This document shows, in pieces, positions 1 through 10,584 of a DNA stretch of 64,000 bases. Source of the DNA: Phaeoceros laevis (Eukaryota; Anthocerotophyta; Anthocerotopsida; Notothyladales); the NCBI GenBank assembly GCA_049999765.1, contig JBNGIQ010009365.1, forward strand, positions 25,484 to 89,483. Direction: 5' to 3'. Numbering within the stretch: the first letter of the stretch is position 1; the number at the start of each line of letters is the position of its first letter. The notes beneath the pieces were generated by a model. It saw only the letters and a list, made by a program, of their open reading frames with translations, searched no databases and was not told where the DNA came from. Both the position numbers and the translations under genes were made by a program.

Positions 1-347
1 CACTGCAAAGCTCATGGGAGCTGACAAAATTCGCTTCAATTGTTACTTCGGCAGTATGACCATTGAGTGAAGTAGAGGCCTGCAGCTCAAAGGCCAAAGA
101 TCGGGAAAACGGAAGCGAGAGTGCCTTTCCAAGAAATCTTGTTCTTTGGAGTGTGAGCATCCACGCAGGGCATCAGTTCACGCGACTGAACCTCGCTGAT
201 GGAGACCCGTCCGCAGGTGCTACTTCGGATAATTAGCTATCATCGGTCCTCCAACCATTTGTGTAGCACGTTGAACAACTCAGCATTCTTGTCAACACAA
301 CAGGTCAAGCAGGGGAACTGATCGGGGTACCATATGTGTGATATTCA
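1..347. other. Upstream flank, no gene seen
   Basis: No convincing coding region, RNA gene or repeat is visible. It is presumably the promoter and 5' untranslated region of the PPR gene that follows. Confidence 0.4.
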
Positions 348-556
348 ATGACATCAAGTTGGCAGGAGGTCATGGGACATCACATGATTGCCATCTTACA
401 AATAACTCCCAAGTGGGGGTTCAAACAAGGGTTTTTCTTGTGGAGTGACTCGCAACATTCATGGCTTGACGGAAAACCGCTACCTCGAAAAACTGCTGGT
501 GCATGCAGAGCGTCTTACCATCTTGTACACGATGCACCCCACCAAAAGGAGTCAAG
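348..556 (+). CDS. Candidate first exon of the PPR-DYW gene at 657-3126
   Basis: An ATG at 348 opens a frame whose product resembles the first exon of the PPR gene at 59.8 kb (shared pattern W..xQxxWxxG, then KT.G.CRAS). A possible donor after 556 (AAG|GTGGTG) would leave a phase-2 intron of 100 nt ending at TTGCAG (656). The PPR exon also enters in phase 2, so the join keeps frame. The donor is weak and the ORF continues to 620 if unspliced. The exon is supported by paralogy and phase only. Confidence 0.4.
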
Positions 557-656
557 GTGGTGCAAGCGTTGCGCCTTTCTTTCAGCTTTAGCTTGTCGTA
601 TATTGCAGCAGGCACCATGAACGTCCTTTGTTCTGACCGCTGTTTCCGGATTGCAG

Positions 657-3126
657 AGCTGCTGGATATGATGGAGGGTTACAAATTAGAACCTGGATCG
701 AAGTTTGTGAACGGGGCCAGATTGATGAGGCTGTTGAAGCTTTGGACCTGCTCGTGCAGAGAGGAGCTTATGTTGGGAGCTCCGTCTTTTATGGTGTCCT
801 CAAAAGATGCACTGCCCAGAAGGATCTCGTTCATGGCAGCCATGTTCATGCTCTTGCCGTCAAAAGTGGGTATGAAGCAGATGCATTCTTGGCCAACCAC
901 ATCATCTGTATGTATGCATCTCATGGGAGGTTGGAGAAAGCAATGCAGGTCTTTACGAAGGTCCCTTCGCCGAGCCGCTACATGTGGGCTTCCATCATCT
1001 TGGCTCATGCTCGACATGGACAGCCTGCAGAGGCCATACACCTATACAGAGAGATGCGAGAGTCTACTGTGAAGCCAGACAACCATATATTCATGGCAGT
1101 CCTCAAAGCCTGTGCAAGTGCAAAAGATTTGTATTCTGGCAGGGAGGTTCATGCTGATATTCTGGCTACTGCAGATGAGCCTGGTATGTTTGTTGCAACT
1201 GGCTTGGTGGACATGTATTCAAAATGTGGGAGCATGTTGGATGCTCGCAAAGTGTTTGACAGTCTGCCAACCAGAGATGTGGTGACTTGGAATGCCATGA
1301 TTGCAGGATACTCTCAGCTTGGGCTGGGTCATGAAGCCCTTGGTCTTTATGCAACCATGCAGCAGCAGGGCATGGTTACAGCAAATCAGGTAACGTATAT
1401 GTCCCTTCTGCAAGCATGTGCCAGCATAGGAGACCTACATCAGGGGAAGCAGCTCCACTCACGGATTCGGGCAAAGGGCCTGGAAGGTGATGTGGTTCTG
1501 GGCAACTGCTTGATTGACATGTACTCAAAATGCGGGAGCTTAGAGGATGCCCGTAGAGTATTTGACAATCTGCCAACCAGAAATGTGATAACGTGGACAG
1601 CCATGATTTCAGGATACACTCAACATGGGTTGGGTCAGAAGGCTCTTGGCCTTTATACACGTATGCAACAAGAATGCATAACTCCAGCTGATGCAGTCAC
1701 ATATATATGCCTCCTGCAAGCATGTGCCAGCATCAAGGACCTGCGTCAGGGGAGGCAGCTTCATGCCCAGATTCAGGAAAGCGGCCTGGAAACTGATCTG
1801 GTTCTCGGCAACTGCCTGGTGGACATGTATGCAAAATGTGGAAGCCTGGACGATTCTCGGAGAGTGTTTGACAGTCTGACAAACAAGGATGTCGTGTCAT
1901 GGAATGCCATGATCTCAGGATATGCCCAGCATGGTTGTGGTCAAGAAGCGCTTGCTCTTTATGCGTGCATGGAGGAAGAGGGCATCATCCCCAAAGACGC
2001 TGTGACTCTTGTTTCTCTTCTGCAGGCTTGTGGTAGCGTTGCAGGACTGGAAAAGGGGAAGGAAATACATGGTCATATATCCAAACTTGGGCTCCAAGCT
2101 AGCCACCTGACTGTGGCAAATGCACTCATTGACATGTATGGAAAGTGCGGGAGCATGGCTGATGCGCAGGAAATGTTTGATGCACTCCTCACAAGAGACA
2201 TTGTGTCATGGAATGCCCTGATGGCAGGGTTCGCCCGCCAAGGAGACAGGGACCTCGTGTTTGACTGCTTTGACAGACTGAGGCAGGCAGGTCTGCAGCC
2301 AAACGGTGTCACATTCCTCAGTGTCCTGACTGTCTGCAGCCATGTGGGCCTAGTGGACGAGGGTGAGAGCTACTTCAAGTCCATGATCCAAGACTACAGC
2401 ATCAGCCCGACCATCGAGCACTACACTTGCATGGTGGATCTCCTCGGCCGCACCGGGCAGGTGGAGAAGGCAATGCAGATGGTGAGGAGCATGCCATTCC
2501 AGCCGGACGGTGTGGTCTGGAGAACCATGCTGGGTGCTTGTCGGAAGTGGAGGAACGTCGATCTCGGGAGACAGGCATTCCAACAGGCTGTGACACTGGA
2601 CAAGAACGATGCCGCAGCTTACGTCCTCATGTCCAACATACTGGCAGCTGCCCAGATGCAGGAGGAAGCCAGGCAGGTGCAAGGCCTGAGAGTGAAGAAT
2701 GGAGCATGGAAGAAGCCTGGACAGAGCTGGTGGACTGACATAGCTGGAGTGGTGCACACGTTCGTGGTAGGAGGCAAACACCACCCTGAATGGAGAGACA
2801 TAGATGCAAAGCTGAAGGTCCTGTTTCTCAGAATGAAGAAACACGGCTACGTACCTCATCTCGAGTCCGTGCTGCGGGACTTGCCTGAAGATGAGAAGGA
2901 GCCTGCGCTGTGTGGGCACAGTGAGAAGATAGCCATTGCATACGCCCTGGTGAAGACACCAGCAGGCGCCACTATCCGTGTGGTGAAAAACTTGCGTGTG
3001 TGCGAGGATTGTCACAAAGCCACTGCACTCATATCAAAGATCGAGCAGCGAACCATCATCTGTAGGGACGCCAGTCGCTTCCATGTGTACAAGGACGGAA
3101 AATGTTCTTGTGGGGACTACTGGTAA
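657..3126 (+). CDS. PLS-class PPR protein with complete DYW editing domain
   Basis: This is a predicted organelle RNA-editing factor: the PPR array binds a specific RNA and the DYW domain deaminates cytidine. The frame is open from a stop at 634-636 to 3126 but has no ATG before the first repeats. It is therefore read as the main exon of a spliced gene, starting after the TTGCAG acceptor at 651-656. From the N-terminus it has a short linker (WIEVCERGQIDEAVEAL), about 15-17 PLS repeats in 100-residue triplets (recurring MYSKCGSL, DARRVFD, TWNAMIAGY), E1/E2 motifs, a PG box of the PG/WW type (KKPGQSWW), and a DYW domain with zinc/catalytic HSE and CEDC, a second zinc site (H...CSC) and a terminal DYW. 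All key residues are intact. A broken 5' copy lies at 17.2 kb and a 3' copy at 22.1 kb. The target RNA cannot be read from the sequence. Confidence 0.9.
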
Positions 3127-3490
3127 CACAGATTTCATCATATACAGTTTGGTAACACATCAATCAACTTCATCAAATCCAGCTTGTGTCTACTACTGAT
3201 AGATGGATATAATTCGAGTCCAATAACATTGACCAAACACATATCCTCCACGCCATTCCCACACTTGGGACTCTTTCGATGAGTCTACTACGGTCTACTG
3301 CACTACTCAATATAGCATCGCAATAGTTTGCAGTAATTTGCACACTTGTTTAGGTCTGTTTTTCGGTTCAGCAATTCGATCCCTGCAAGTGAGAGCCAGG
3401 AGAAGTACTGCTGACAAGTATCATGCACTGGACTGCTACTTCTGAAAAACCCTGCAATTGCTCCACATAGAATTGCGCACTACCAACGGA

Positions 3491-5824
3491 ATGCAACATC
3501 AGCGGTTATGGACGCCAACAGCTGGGGGGCAGGCCCACACCCTGGAGCTGGAGGGTAGTTTGAATGTGCCTACGAGGCAATGGATGCACACAAGATGCAA
3601 ATTCGTGCCGGGCAGTTGCTTAGAAGCCAAGCTAGGCGTACCGGACAATAGCATTGCAGGCGAGCGGCAAGAGTTGTTGTGGAGGCAGTATTTCCTAGAC
3701 CCCACATTGTGGTGGGACTGCAGGACGAACAAGAAGACCGCTCGCTCTCCCGACTTCAGGCACAAGGAGTCCAAGGAGCCCCTATGGCTGAGCGACTTCT
3801 ACAAGCCTGACTGGGTGGATGCGCAGCTGGCTGTCTTGGACAAGCGGGTTGGACGGTCTGCTCAGCCTACATCCGCTTCTACGGTGCCAGAGTGTCAAGG
3901 ATACGGAACGGCTCAGGCTGCAATCGAACAACTTTGTGAGAATGGGCAGCTAAGTGAAGCAGAAGACGCTTTGACCGTCTTGGCGGAGACACAATCTCAG
4001 GTGTCCACCGCTCTGCTGTACAGAGTCATCCGGAGATGTGGGGCTGAAAAAAATCTGGTGGTGGGGCGTCGACTTGATAATCTGACTGTCAAACTTGGGT
4101 ACGAATCGAATGCATTCTTGGGCAATCATCTCTTCCGCATGTATGCATGTCAAGGCCGGTTACAGGAGGCGATGCAGGTGTTCAAGAGGGTGGCCCAACC
4201 GGATGTCTTCATGTGGTCCTCCGTTATCTCTGCACATGCTGAACTCGGAAAACCTAGTCAAGCGATTCAATTGTACCATGAAATGTGCATGTCTGGTTTG
4301 GTGCCGGATAATCACACCTTTGTCGCTGCCCTTCAAGCTTGTGCTAGAGCGGTAGACGTGGAATCTGGTAGGCAGGTGCACGCTGATGTGTTGGAGAGTG
4401 GCATTCAGCCTAACTGTTTTGTTCACAACTGCCTGGTGGACATGTATGCAAAATGTGGGGAGTTGGAAAATGCACGCAAAGTTTTTGACAGTCTGTCCAC
4501 CAGGGATGCAGTGACATGGAATGCCATGATCGCTGGGTATGCGAAGTGTGGCAAATTAGAAGCTGCACGCAAGCTGTTTGACAGTCTGGCCACAAGGGAT
4601 GCTGTAACCTGGAATGCCATGATAAATGGGTATGCTGAGCACGGGCTTGGTCCCCAGGCGCTCACATTGTATGCAAGGATGGAGCAGGAAGGCCTGATTT
4701 TAGCAAACCGTGTTACGTATGTTTGTCTCCTGAAAGCGTGTGCAAGTGCTGGTGCTCTACAGCAAGGCAGGCAGCTGCATACAGGGATCGTAAGAAGACA
4801 ATTGCTAGAAGGTGACATAGTACTGGGCACTTGTCTTGTAAATATGTATGCAAAATGTGGCCAGTTGGAAGATGCACGCAAAGTGTTTGACAGTCTGTCG
4901 ACAAGGAATGTGGCAACATGGAATGTCATGATAAATGGGTATGGTAGAAACAATGAAGGCCACAAGGCTACTGCCTGTTTCGAAGAGATGATTCTGGCTG
5001 GTATTCAGCCTGATGACACCACATTTACTTGCCTTCTTGTAGCATGCAGTCATGCGGGGCTGGTCAGTAAGGGTCGACAGTACTTTGATGCCATGGTGAA
5101 ACAGCATGGCCTCAACCCGACAGCTGAGCATTATGTGTGCATGGTTGATCTTCTTGGGCGCGCAGGTCATTTAGGTGAGGCAGAGAAGGTGCTGAAATCA
5201 GCTGGGTTCAAAAACGAGGGTATTGGGTTGATGTCATTGCTGAATGCCTGCAAGAGTCATGGGGATATAGAGCGGGGGGCACGGTGTTTTGAAAGTCTTA
5301 TTGAGCTGGATCCTCAGACTGCCGCTGCATATGTGCTCATGGGGAATCTATACGCAGATGCAGATATGTGGGCCGATGTAGACAGAGTGGAAAGGCTGAG
5401 AAAGTTGGCAGGAGCTAACAAGAAACCTGCAGTAGCAGGCATTGAGGTGAACAAGCAGGTGCATACATTTGTTGTGGGGGAAGAAAGGGGTGACCTTTCA
5501 TGCAAGGTTCGGAGCACAAATGAACGGTTGAAGGTTGAAGGAAACCATGTACCACACACCAAGTTGGTGTTGAAGTCAGTGTCTGAGAAGGAGAAGGAAG
5601 GTCAACTGTGTGGGCATGCTGAGAAGCTAGCTTTGGCGTTTGGTCTCTTGAACACCCCTGATGGCACACCTCTGCTGGTAACCAAAAACCTGCGGATGTG
5701 CAGGGACTGCCACTCTTCCACGGAGATAATGTCAAGGGTTGAAAAGAGGGACATTGTTGTAAGGGACGCATACCGTGTGCATCGATTCGAGGCAGGCTCC
5801 TGTAGCTGTATGGGACGACATTGA
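3491..5824 (+). CDS. PDF-motif PPR protein with DYW:KP domain (GRH ending)
   Basis: This intronless gene encodes about 777 residues from the ATG at 3491; the frame is open slightly upstream but only from a TTG. Residues about 62-120 match the PDF motif of plant organellar ssDNA-binding proteins: ELLWRQYF, LWWDCR, SPDFRHK, PLWL, then WVDAQLAVLD. About ten PLS repeats follow (MYAKCGELENARKVFDSL and similar). The C-terminal domain keeps HAE and CRDC metal/catalytic motifs and CSC. It has KKPA instead of the KKPG...SWW box and ends MGRH instead of DYW. These features define the DYW:KP class, tied to U-to-C editing in hornworts and ferns. It is a tandem paralogue of the gene at 7390-10584. U-to-C activity and organelle import are inferred. 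Confidence 0.88.
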   Translation: MQHQRLWTPTAGGQAHTLELEGSLNVPTRQWMHTRCKFVPGSCLEAKLGVPDNSIAGERQELLWRQYFLDPTLWWDCRTNKKTARSPDFRHKESKEPLWLSDFYKPDWVDAQLAVLDKRVGRSAQPTSASTVPECQGYGTAQAAIEQLCENGQLSEAEDALTVLAETQSQVSTALLYRVIRRCGAEKNLVVGRRLDNLTVKLGYESNAFLGNHLFRMYACQGRLQEAMQVFKRVAQPDVFMWSSVISAHAELGKPSQAIQLYHEMCMSGLVPDNHTFVAALQACARAVDVESGRQVHADVLESGIQPNCFVHNCLVDMYAKCGELENARKVFDSLSTRDAVTWNAMIAGYAKCGKLEAARKLFDSLATRDAVTWNAMINGYAEHGLGPQALTLYARMEQEGLILANRVTYVCLLKACASAGALQQGRQLHTGIVRRQLLEGDIVLGTCLVNMYAKCGQLEDARKVFDSLSTRNVATWNVMINGYGRNNEGHKATACFEEMILAGIQPDDTTFTCLLVACSHAGLVSKGRQYFDAMVKQHGLNPTAEHYVCMVDLLGRAGHLGEAEKVLKSAGFKNEGIGLMSLLNACKSHGDIERGARCFESLIELDPQTAAAYVLMGNLYADADMWADVDRVERLRKLAGANKKPAVAGIEVNKQVHTFVVGEERGDLSCKVRSTNERLKVEGNHVPHTKLVLKSVSEKEKEGQLCGHAEKLALAFGLLNTPDGTPLLVTKNLRMCRDCHSSTEIMSRVEKRDIVVRDAYRVHRFEAGSCSCMGRH

Positions 5825-7389
5825 GGGAGAAGAAAAAGTGCCAACTGAAAGAGCTCTACACCTGCCTGCTGTTGGTGACGCAAGGTTGTCAACATGCACG
5901 ATTAGAGGGTCAGTCATAGGATTTGGTAGGTTCCTCAAAGTAGCCCTTTAAAATGGCTGAGGGTGTGACTGTCCAAGAACTCCTCGAGACTTCATCCTGT
6001 GGCAAGGGCAAAGGCAAAGTTGGAGGTAGGCCTGTTTCTGGATTCATGAGAGCGAACGATGCTGCTGTGGTGTGCTCTGGCGGCATGGGGCATGCCTGCT
6101 CCAGAGCATGGCGACAGCGGGGCCTACGGGCTGCTGGCTCGTGCAGTTAGTACATACAGCATGAGTCCGCTTGTTACGTGCTTGGGAAAAGAGTTGCACC
6201 CTCTTCAAGACTGAAAATAACCAAAATTTGCACCAGGCTCATCTCCAACTTCCACCATTGCCGGTAGAAGCTCTTTCTGGGAAAATCATTGCACTGAGGC
6301 ATAGGCAGCTATGCCCTCGTGTGACACTAACAGGGACTGCTAACAGGTGGTGTCCCAAGCTTGTGGGGCTTCGGGTCGTGTCCCAACCTGTAGTACGCGC
6401 TTCGCAAGTACCCCTCAATCCCCATAAATACAACTTCCCTCCCCGCCATTCCCAAACTTCAACTCTTTCACTGAACGACTACCATCCCTGCAGTGCGCAG
6501 TGTGTGGCGTGCTAACAGGTTGGCGTGTTAAGGCCGCCTAAGGGCCTATGTGAGGGGTAGTTAGAAAATGCCCAGTTAGGGTCTGTTATGCAGTCCCTAA
6601 CTGTAGGTAGATTGTCCGCGGGTTAGTCAATCCGGCAGAGGATGAGGATTAGCTGCCATTAGGGTAGGTTTCCTTTTAGGTCGCGTGAATGGCGGCGAGT
6701 TTAGGGCTCATCCAGGCCTATTCAAGCTGCTTGGAAGCCCGAACTAAAGGAAGATTGCTGCCATTGGTGCCACAGCACCTGGCTGTGTTGTGAAGTTGAA
6801 CGCCAAGCGTGTGAGGAAACGCAGGCAAATGATGTTGCGTGGAGGTGCCTTTTTACTGCATGTTGGCGTCTTTCAACTGGTTCACACCCTGCGACCAGTA
6901 CAAAGGCAAGCAATGATGAATGGGCTGCCGGGAGACTCCTGCGGCGACGACGGGCGTGGACTGCGACACGAACCGAAGCCTGCCAGGTGCATCTACCCTT
7001 GCGTGCTAACGGAATTGGGTGTAAAGAGGGATTTGTAGGGCGTCAGTGGCTGGTAGCACAGATTTCAGATAATCCGCCATGAGTGCACGCCGCACAGCTC
7101 TACATAGCATCCGCTTAGTTTGCAGTGCACGCCGCACTGCTCAAGATAGCATGGGGGGCATAGTTTGCAAGCTAGGCATACCGGATAATAGCACTGCTAA
7201 GCATACCGGATAACAGATGTGCAGTGCACGCCGCACTGCTATTATCCTGTATGCATAGCACTGCTGTTTATTGGTTTACCCATGCGACCAGTGGAGTGGC
7301 GTGATACTGCTGTCTCCTATCACGCACGGGACGATTGCTGAAAAACCCTGCAATTGCTCCACCTAGTTCAATTGCGCACTACCAACGGG
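5825..7389. other. Intergenic region between the two DYW:KP genes
   Basis: No convincing gene is seen. Short ORFs at 5953-6150 and 6171-6515 show no recognisable domain. The last 250 bases hold repeated scraps related to the N-terminal coding region of the neighbouring PPR genes (listed separately). The 30 bases just before the open frame of each DYW:KP gene are nearly identical. Confidence 0.5.
7160..7262. repeat. Scrambled copies of the PPR N-terminal coding segment
   Basis: Two direct copies of a GCATACCGGATAA-type segment, and an inverted one (TTATCCTGTATGC), lie just upstream of the second DYW:KP gene. The same words occur inside the coding region of both DYW:KP genes, around 3635-3660 and 7530-7560. 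The block looks like small local duplications of coding sequence into the promoter side. GTGCAGTGCACGCCGCAC is also repeated nearby. Confidence 0.6.
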
Positions 7390-10300
7390 ATGCAACATCA
7401 GCGGTTTTGGACGCCAACAGCTGGGAGGCAGGCGCACACCCTGGAGCCGGAGAGGAGTTTAAATGTTCCTCCGAGGCTTTGGATTTTCACAAGCCGCATA
7501 TTCGGGCCGTGCAGTTGCTTAGCAGCCAAGCTAGGTATACCGGATAATAGCATTGCAGAGCGGCAAGAGTTGTTGTGGAGGCAGTATTTCTTGCATCCCA
7601 CATTGTGGTGGGACTGCAGGACGAACAGAAAGAGCTCCCGCTCTCCCGACTTCAGGCACAAGGAGTCCAAGGAGCCCCTATTCCTGAACAACTTCTACAA
7701 GCCTGGCTGGGTGGATGCGCAGCTGGCTGTCTTGGACAAGCGGGTTGAACGGTCTGCTCAGCCTACATCCAACCCCTTGTTGCATCGCAATGCTGTCGGT
7801 CCGACGGTGCCAGAGTGCCAAGCGTACGGAACGGCTCAGGCTGTAATCGAACAATTTTGTGAGAGTGGGCAGCTAAGTCGAGCAGTGGACGCTTTGACCG
7901 TCTTGGCGAAGACACAATCTCGTGTGTCCACCTCTCTGTTGTACAGAGTCATCCGGAGATGCGGGGCTGAGAAAAATCTGGTGTTGGGGCGTCGACTTGA
8001 TGATCTAACTGTCAAACTTGGGTACGAATCGGACGCATTTTTGGGCAATCATATCTTGCGCATGTATGCATGTCATGGCCGGTTACAGGAAGCTATGCAG
8101 GTGTTCAGAAGGGTGGCCACACCATCAGTCCACATGTGGTTTTCCATCATCTCTGCGCAGACTACACACGGCAATCCTAGTGAGGCCATTCAGCTGTACA
8201 AAGAGATTCGCAGCTCAGGTTTGGAGGCAGATAGTCACATTTTTGTCGCTGCCCTGCAAGCTTGTGCAAGAGCGGAAGATGTGCAATCTGGCAGGCATGT
8301 GCACGCTGATGTGTTGGAGAGTGGCATTCAGCCTAACTCTTTTGTTTGCACCTGCCTGGTGGACATGTATGCAAAATGTGGGGAATTGGAAGATGCACGC
8401 AAAGTGTTTGACAGTCTCCCCACAAGAAATGTGGTAACATGGACTGCCATGATAAATGGGTATGCTGAGCACGGGCTCGCTCCCCAGGCCCTCACATTGT
8501 ATGCAAGGATGGAGCAGGAAGGCGGCCAGATTTTAGCAGACCGAGTTACGTATGTTTGCCTCCTGAAAGCTTGTGCAGGTGCTGGTGCTCTCCAGCAGGG
8601 CAGGCAGCTGCATTCAGAGATTCTGGAAAGTGGACTACTTGAAGGTGACATATTACTGGGCAACTGTCTTGTAAATATGTATGCAAAATGTGGCTGCTTG
8701 GAAGACGCACGCAGAGTGTTTGACAATCTGTCCGTAAGGGATGCTGTAACATGGACTGCCATGATAAATGGGTATGCCGAGCATGGGCTGGTTCCGCAGG
8801 CATTCACATTGTATGCAAGCATGGAGCAGGAAGGCCTGATTTTAGCAGACAGGGTCATGTTTGCGTGCCTCCTCAAGGCTTGTGCAAGTCCTAGTGCTCT
8901 ACAGCAGGGCAGGCAGCTGCATTCAGGGATCATAGAAAGAAAACTGCTTGACGGCGACATAGTTCTCGGCACTTGTCTCATAAATATGTATGCAAAATGC
9001 GGCCAGTTGGAAGATGCACGTAAAGTGTTTGAAAGTCTCCCCACAAGGAATGTGGTAACATGGACTGCCATGATAAATGGGTATGCTGAGCATGGGCTCG
9101 GTCCCCAGGCACTCACATTGTATGCAAGGATGGAGCAAGAAGGCCTGATTTTAGCAGACAGTCTTACGTTTGCGTGCCTCCTCAAGGCTTGTACAAGTGC
9201 TGGTGCTCTACAGCAGGGCAGGCAGCTGCATTCAGGAATTGTAAAAAGAGCACTGCTTGAAGGTGACATAGTACTGGGCAATTGCCTCGTAAATATGTAT
9301 GCAATTTGTGGCCAGTTGGAAGATGCACACAAAGTGTTTGACAGTCTGTCCGCAAGGGATGCGGTAACATGGAATGCTATGATTAATGGGTATGCTGAGC
9401 ACGGGCTCGGTTCCCAGGCACTCGCATTGCATGCAAGGATGGAGCAGGAAGGCCTGATTTTAGCAAACCGTGTCACGTATGTTTGCCTCCTAAAAGCTTG
9501 TGCAAGTGCCGGTGCTCTACAGCAGGGCAGACAGCTGCATTCAGAAATTTTGGAAAGCGGACTACTTGAAGGTGACATAGTAATGGGCAACTGTCTTGTA
9601 AATATGTATGCAAAATGTGGCCAGTTGGAAGATGCACGCAAAGTGTTTGACAATATGTCCTCAAGAGATGCAGTAACATGGAATGCCATGATAAATGGGT
9701 ACGGTAGAAACAATGAGGGCCACAAGGCTACAGCCTGTTTCGAAGAAATGATTCTGGCTGGTATTCTGCCAGATGACACCACATTTACTTGCCTTCTTGT
9801 AGCATGCAGTCAAGAGGGGCTGGTCAGTAAGGGTCGACAGTATTTTGATGCCATGGTGAAACAGCATGGCCTCAACCCGACAAGTGAGCATTATGTGTGC
9901 ATGGTTGATCTTCTTGGGCGGGCAGGCCATCTAGGTGAGGCAGAGAAGATGCTGAAATCAGCTGGGTGCGAACACGATGATGTTGGGTTGATGTCGTTGC
10001 TGAATGCCTGCAAGAGTCATGGGGATATAGAGCGGGGAACACGATGTTTTGAAAGTCTTGTGGAGTTGGATCCTCAGAATGCCTCTGCATATGTGCTCAT
10101 GGCCAATATGTACGCAGATGCAGATAGGTGGGCGGATGTAGAAAGAGTAGAAAGCTTGAGAAAGTTGGCAGGAGCTAGCAAGAAACCTGCAGCGGCAGGC
10201 ATTGAGGTGAACAAGCAGGTGCATACATTTATTGTGGGGGACGAAAGTAATGACATCTCATGCAAGGTTCGAAGCGCAACTGACCGTCTGAAGGAGGAAT

Positions 10301-10584
10301 GGAACCACGTGCCACTCACCAAGCTGGTATTGAAACCTGTGTCTGAGAAGGAGAAGGAAGATCAACTGTGTGGGCATGCTGAGAAGCTAGCTTTGGCGTT
10401 TGGTCTCTTGAACACTCCCAATGGCACACCTCTGCTGGTAACCAAAAACCTGCGGATGTGCGGGGACTGCCACTCTTCCACGGAGATTATGTCAAGGGTT
10501 GAAATGAGGGACATCGTTGTACGGGACGCATACCGTGTGCATCGGTTCGAGGCAGGGTCATGTAGCTGTAAGGGTCGACACTGA
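7390..10584 (+). CDS. Long PDF-motif PPR protein with DYW:KP domain (GRH ending)
   Basis: This intronless gene encodes about 1064 residues from the ATG at 7390. It is a tandem paralogue of the preceding gene with the same order: PDF motif (ELLWRQYF, LWWDCR, SPDFRHK, WVDAQLAVLD), PLS repeats, E motifs, KKPA box, and a DYW:KP domain with HAE, CGDC and a CSCKGRH end. It is about 290 residues longer because the PPR array contains extra, nearly identical PLS triplets of 103 residues. Recognition residues differ between copies (for example AKCG versus AICG), so the array may read a longer RNA site. U-to-C editing is inferred from the domain class. Confidence 0.88.
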   Translation: MQHQRFWTPTAGRQAHTLEPERSLNVPPRLWIFTSRIFGPCSCLAAKLGIPDNSIAERQELLWRQYFLHPTLWWDCRTNRKSSRSPDFRHKESKEPLFLNNFYKPGWVDAQLAVLDKRVERSAQPTSNPLLHRNAVGPTVPECQAYGTAQAVIEQFCESGQLSRAVDALTVLAKTQSRVSTSLLYRVIRRCGAEKNLVLGRRLDDLTVKLGYESDAFLGNHILRMYACHGRLQEAMQVFRRVATPSVHMWFSIISAQTTHGNPSEAIQLYKEIRSSGLEADSHIFVAALQACARAEDVQSGRHVHADVLESGIQPNSFVCTCLVDMYAKCGELEDARKVFDSLPTRNVVTWTAMINGYAEHGLAPQALTLYARMEQEGGQILADRVTYVCLLKACAGAGALQQGRQLHSEILESGLLEGDILLGNCLVNMYAKCGCLEDARRVFDNLSVRDAVTWTAMINGYAEHGLVPQAFTLYASMEQEGLILADRVMFACLLKACASPSALQQGRQLHSGIIERKLLDGDIVLGTCLINMYAKCGQLEDARKVFESLPTRNVVTWTAMINGYAEHGLGPQALTLYARMEQEGLILADSLTFACLLKACTSAGALQQGRQLHSGIVKRALLEGDIVLGNCLVNMYAICGQLEDAHKVFDSLSARDAVTWNAMINGYAEHGLGSQALALHARMEQEGLILANRVTYVCLLKACASAGALQQGRQLHSEILESGLLEGDIVMGNCLVNMYAKCGQLEDARKVFDNMSSRDAVTWNAMINGYGRNNEGHKATACFEEMILAGILPDDTTFTCLLVACSQEGLVSKGRQYFDAMVKQHGLNPTSEHYVCMVDLLGRAGHLGEAEKMLKSAGCEHDDVGLMSLLNACKSHGDIERGTRCFESLVELDPQNASAYVLMANMYADADRWADVERVESLRKLAGASKKPAAAGIEVNKQVHTFIVGDESNDISCKVRSATDRLKEEWNHVPLTKLVLKPVSEKEKEDQLCGHAEKLALAFGLLNTPNGTPLLVTKNLRMCGDCHSSTEIMSRVEMRDIVVRDAYRVHRFEAGSCSCKGRH
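8461..9699 (+). repeat. Four tandem PLS-triplet units of 309-312 bp inside the PPR gene
   Basis: Units begin with a TATGCTGAGCACGGGCTCG-type sequence at 8461, 8773, 9082 and 9391, and a related one at 9700. The spacings are 312, 309, 309 and 309 bases. Each unit encodes one P-L-S triplet of 103-104 residues. The copies are very similar at the DNA level, so duplication or gene conversion was recent. Confidence 0.92.

Noticed and set aside
503-1072. 189-codon ORF overlapping the start of the first PPR gene
   Set aside because: Out of frame with the repeats and without domain similarity.
8461-9699. Regular 309-bp direct repeats, considered as a satellite or CRISPR-like array
   Set aside because: The units are in-frame PPR triplets within an open gene with no unique spacers.
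8328-9782. 484-codon open frame on the minus strand
   Set aside because: It lies exactly opposite the repeated PLS triplets; its own repeats mirror the PPR repeats. It is a shadow of the plus-strand gene.
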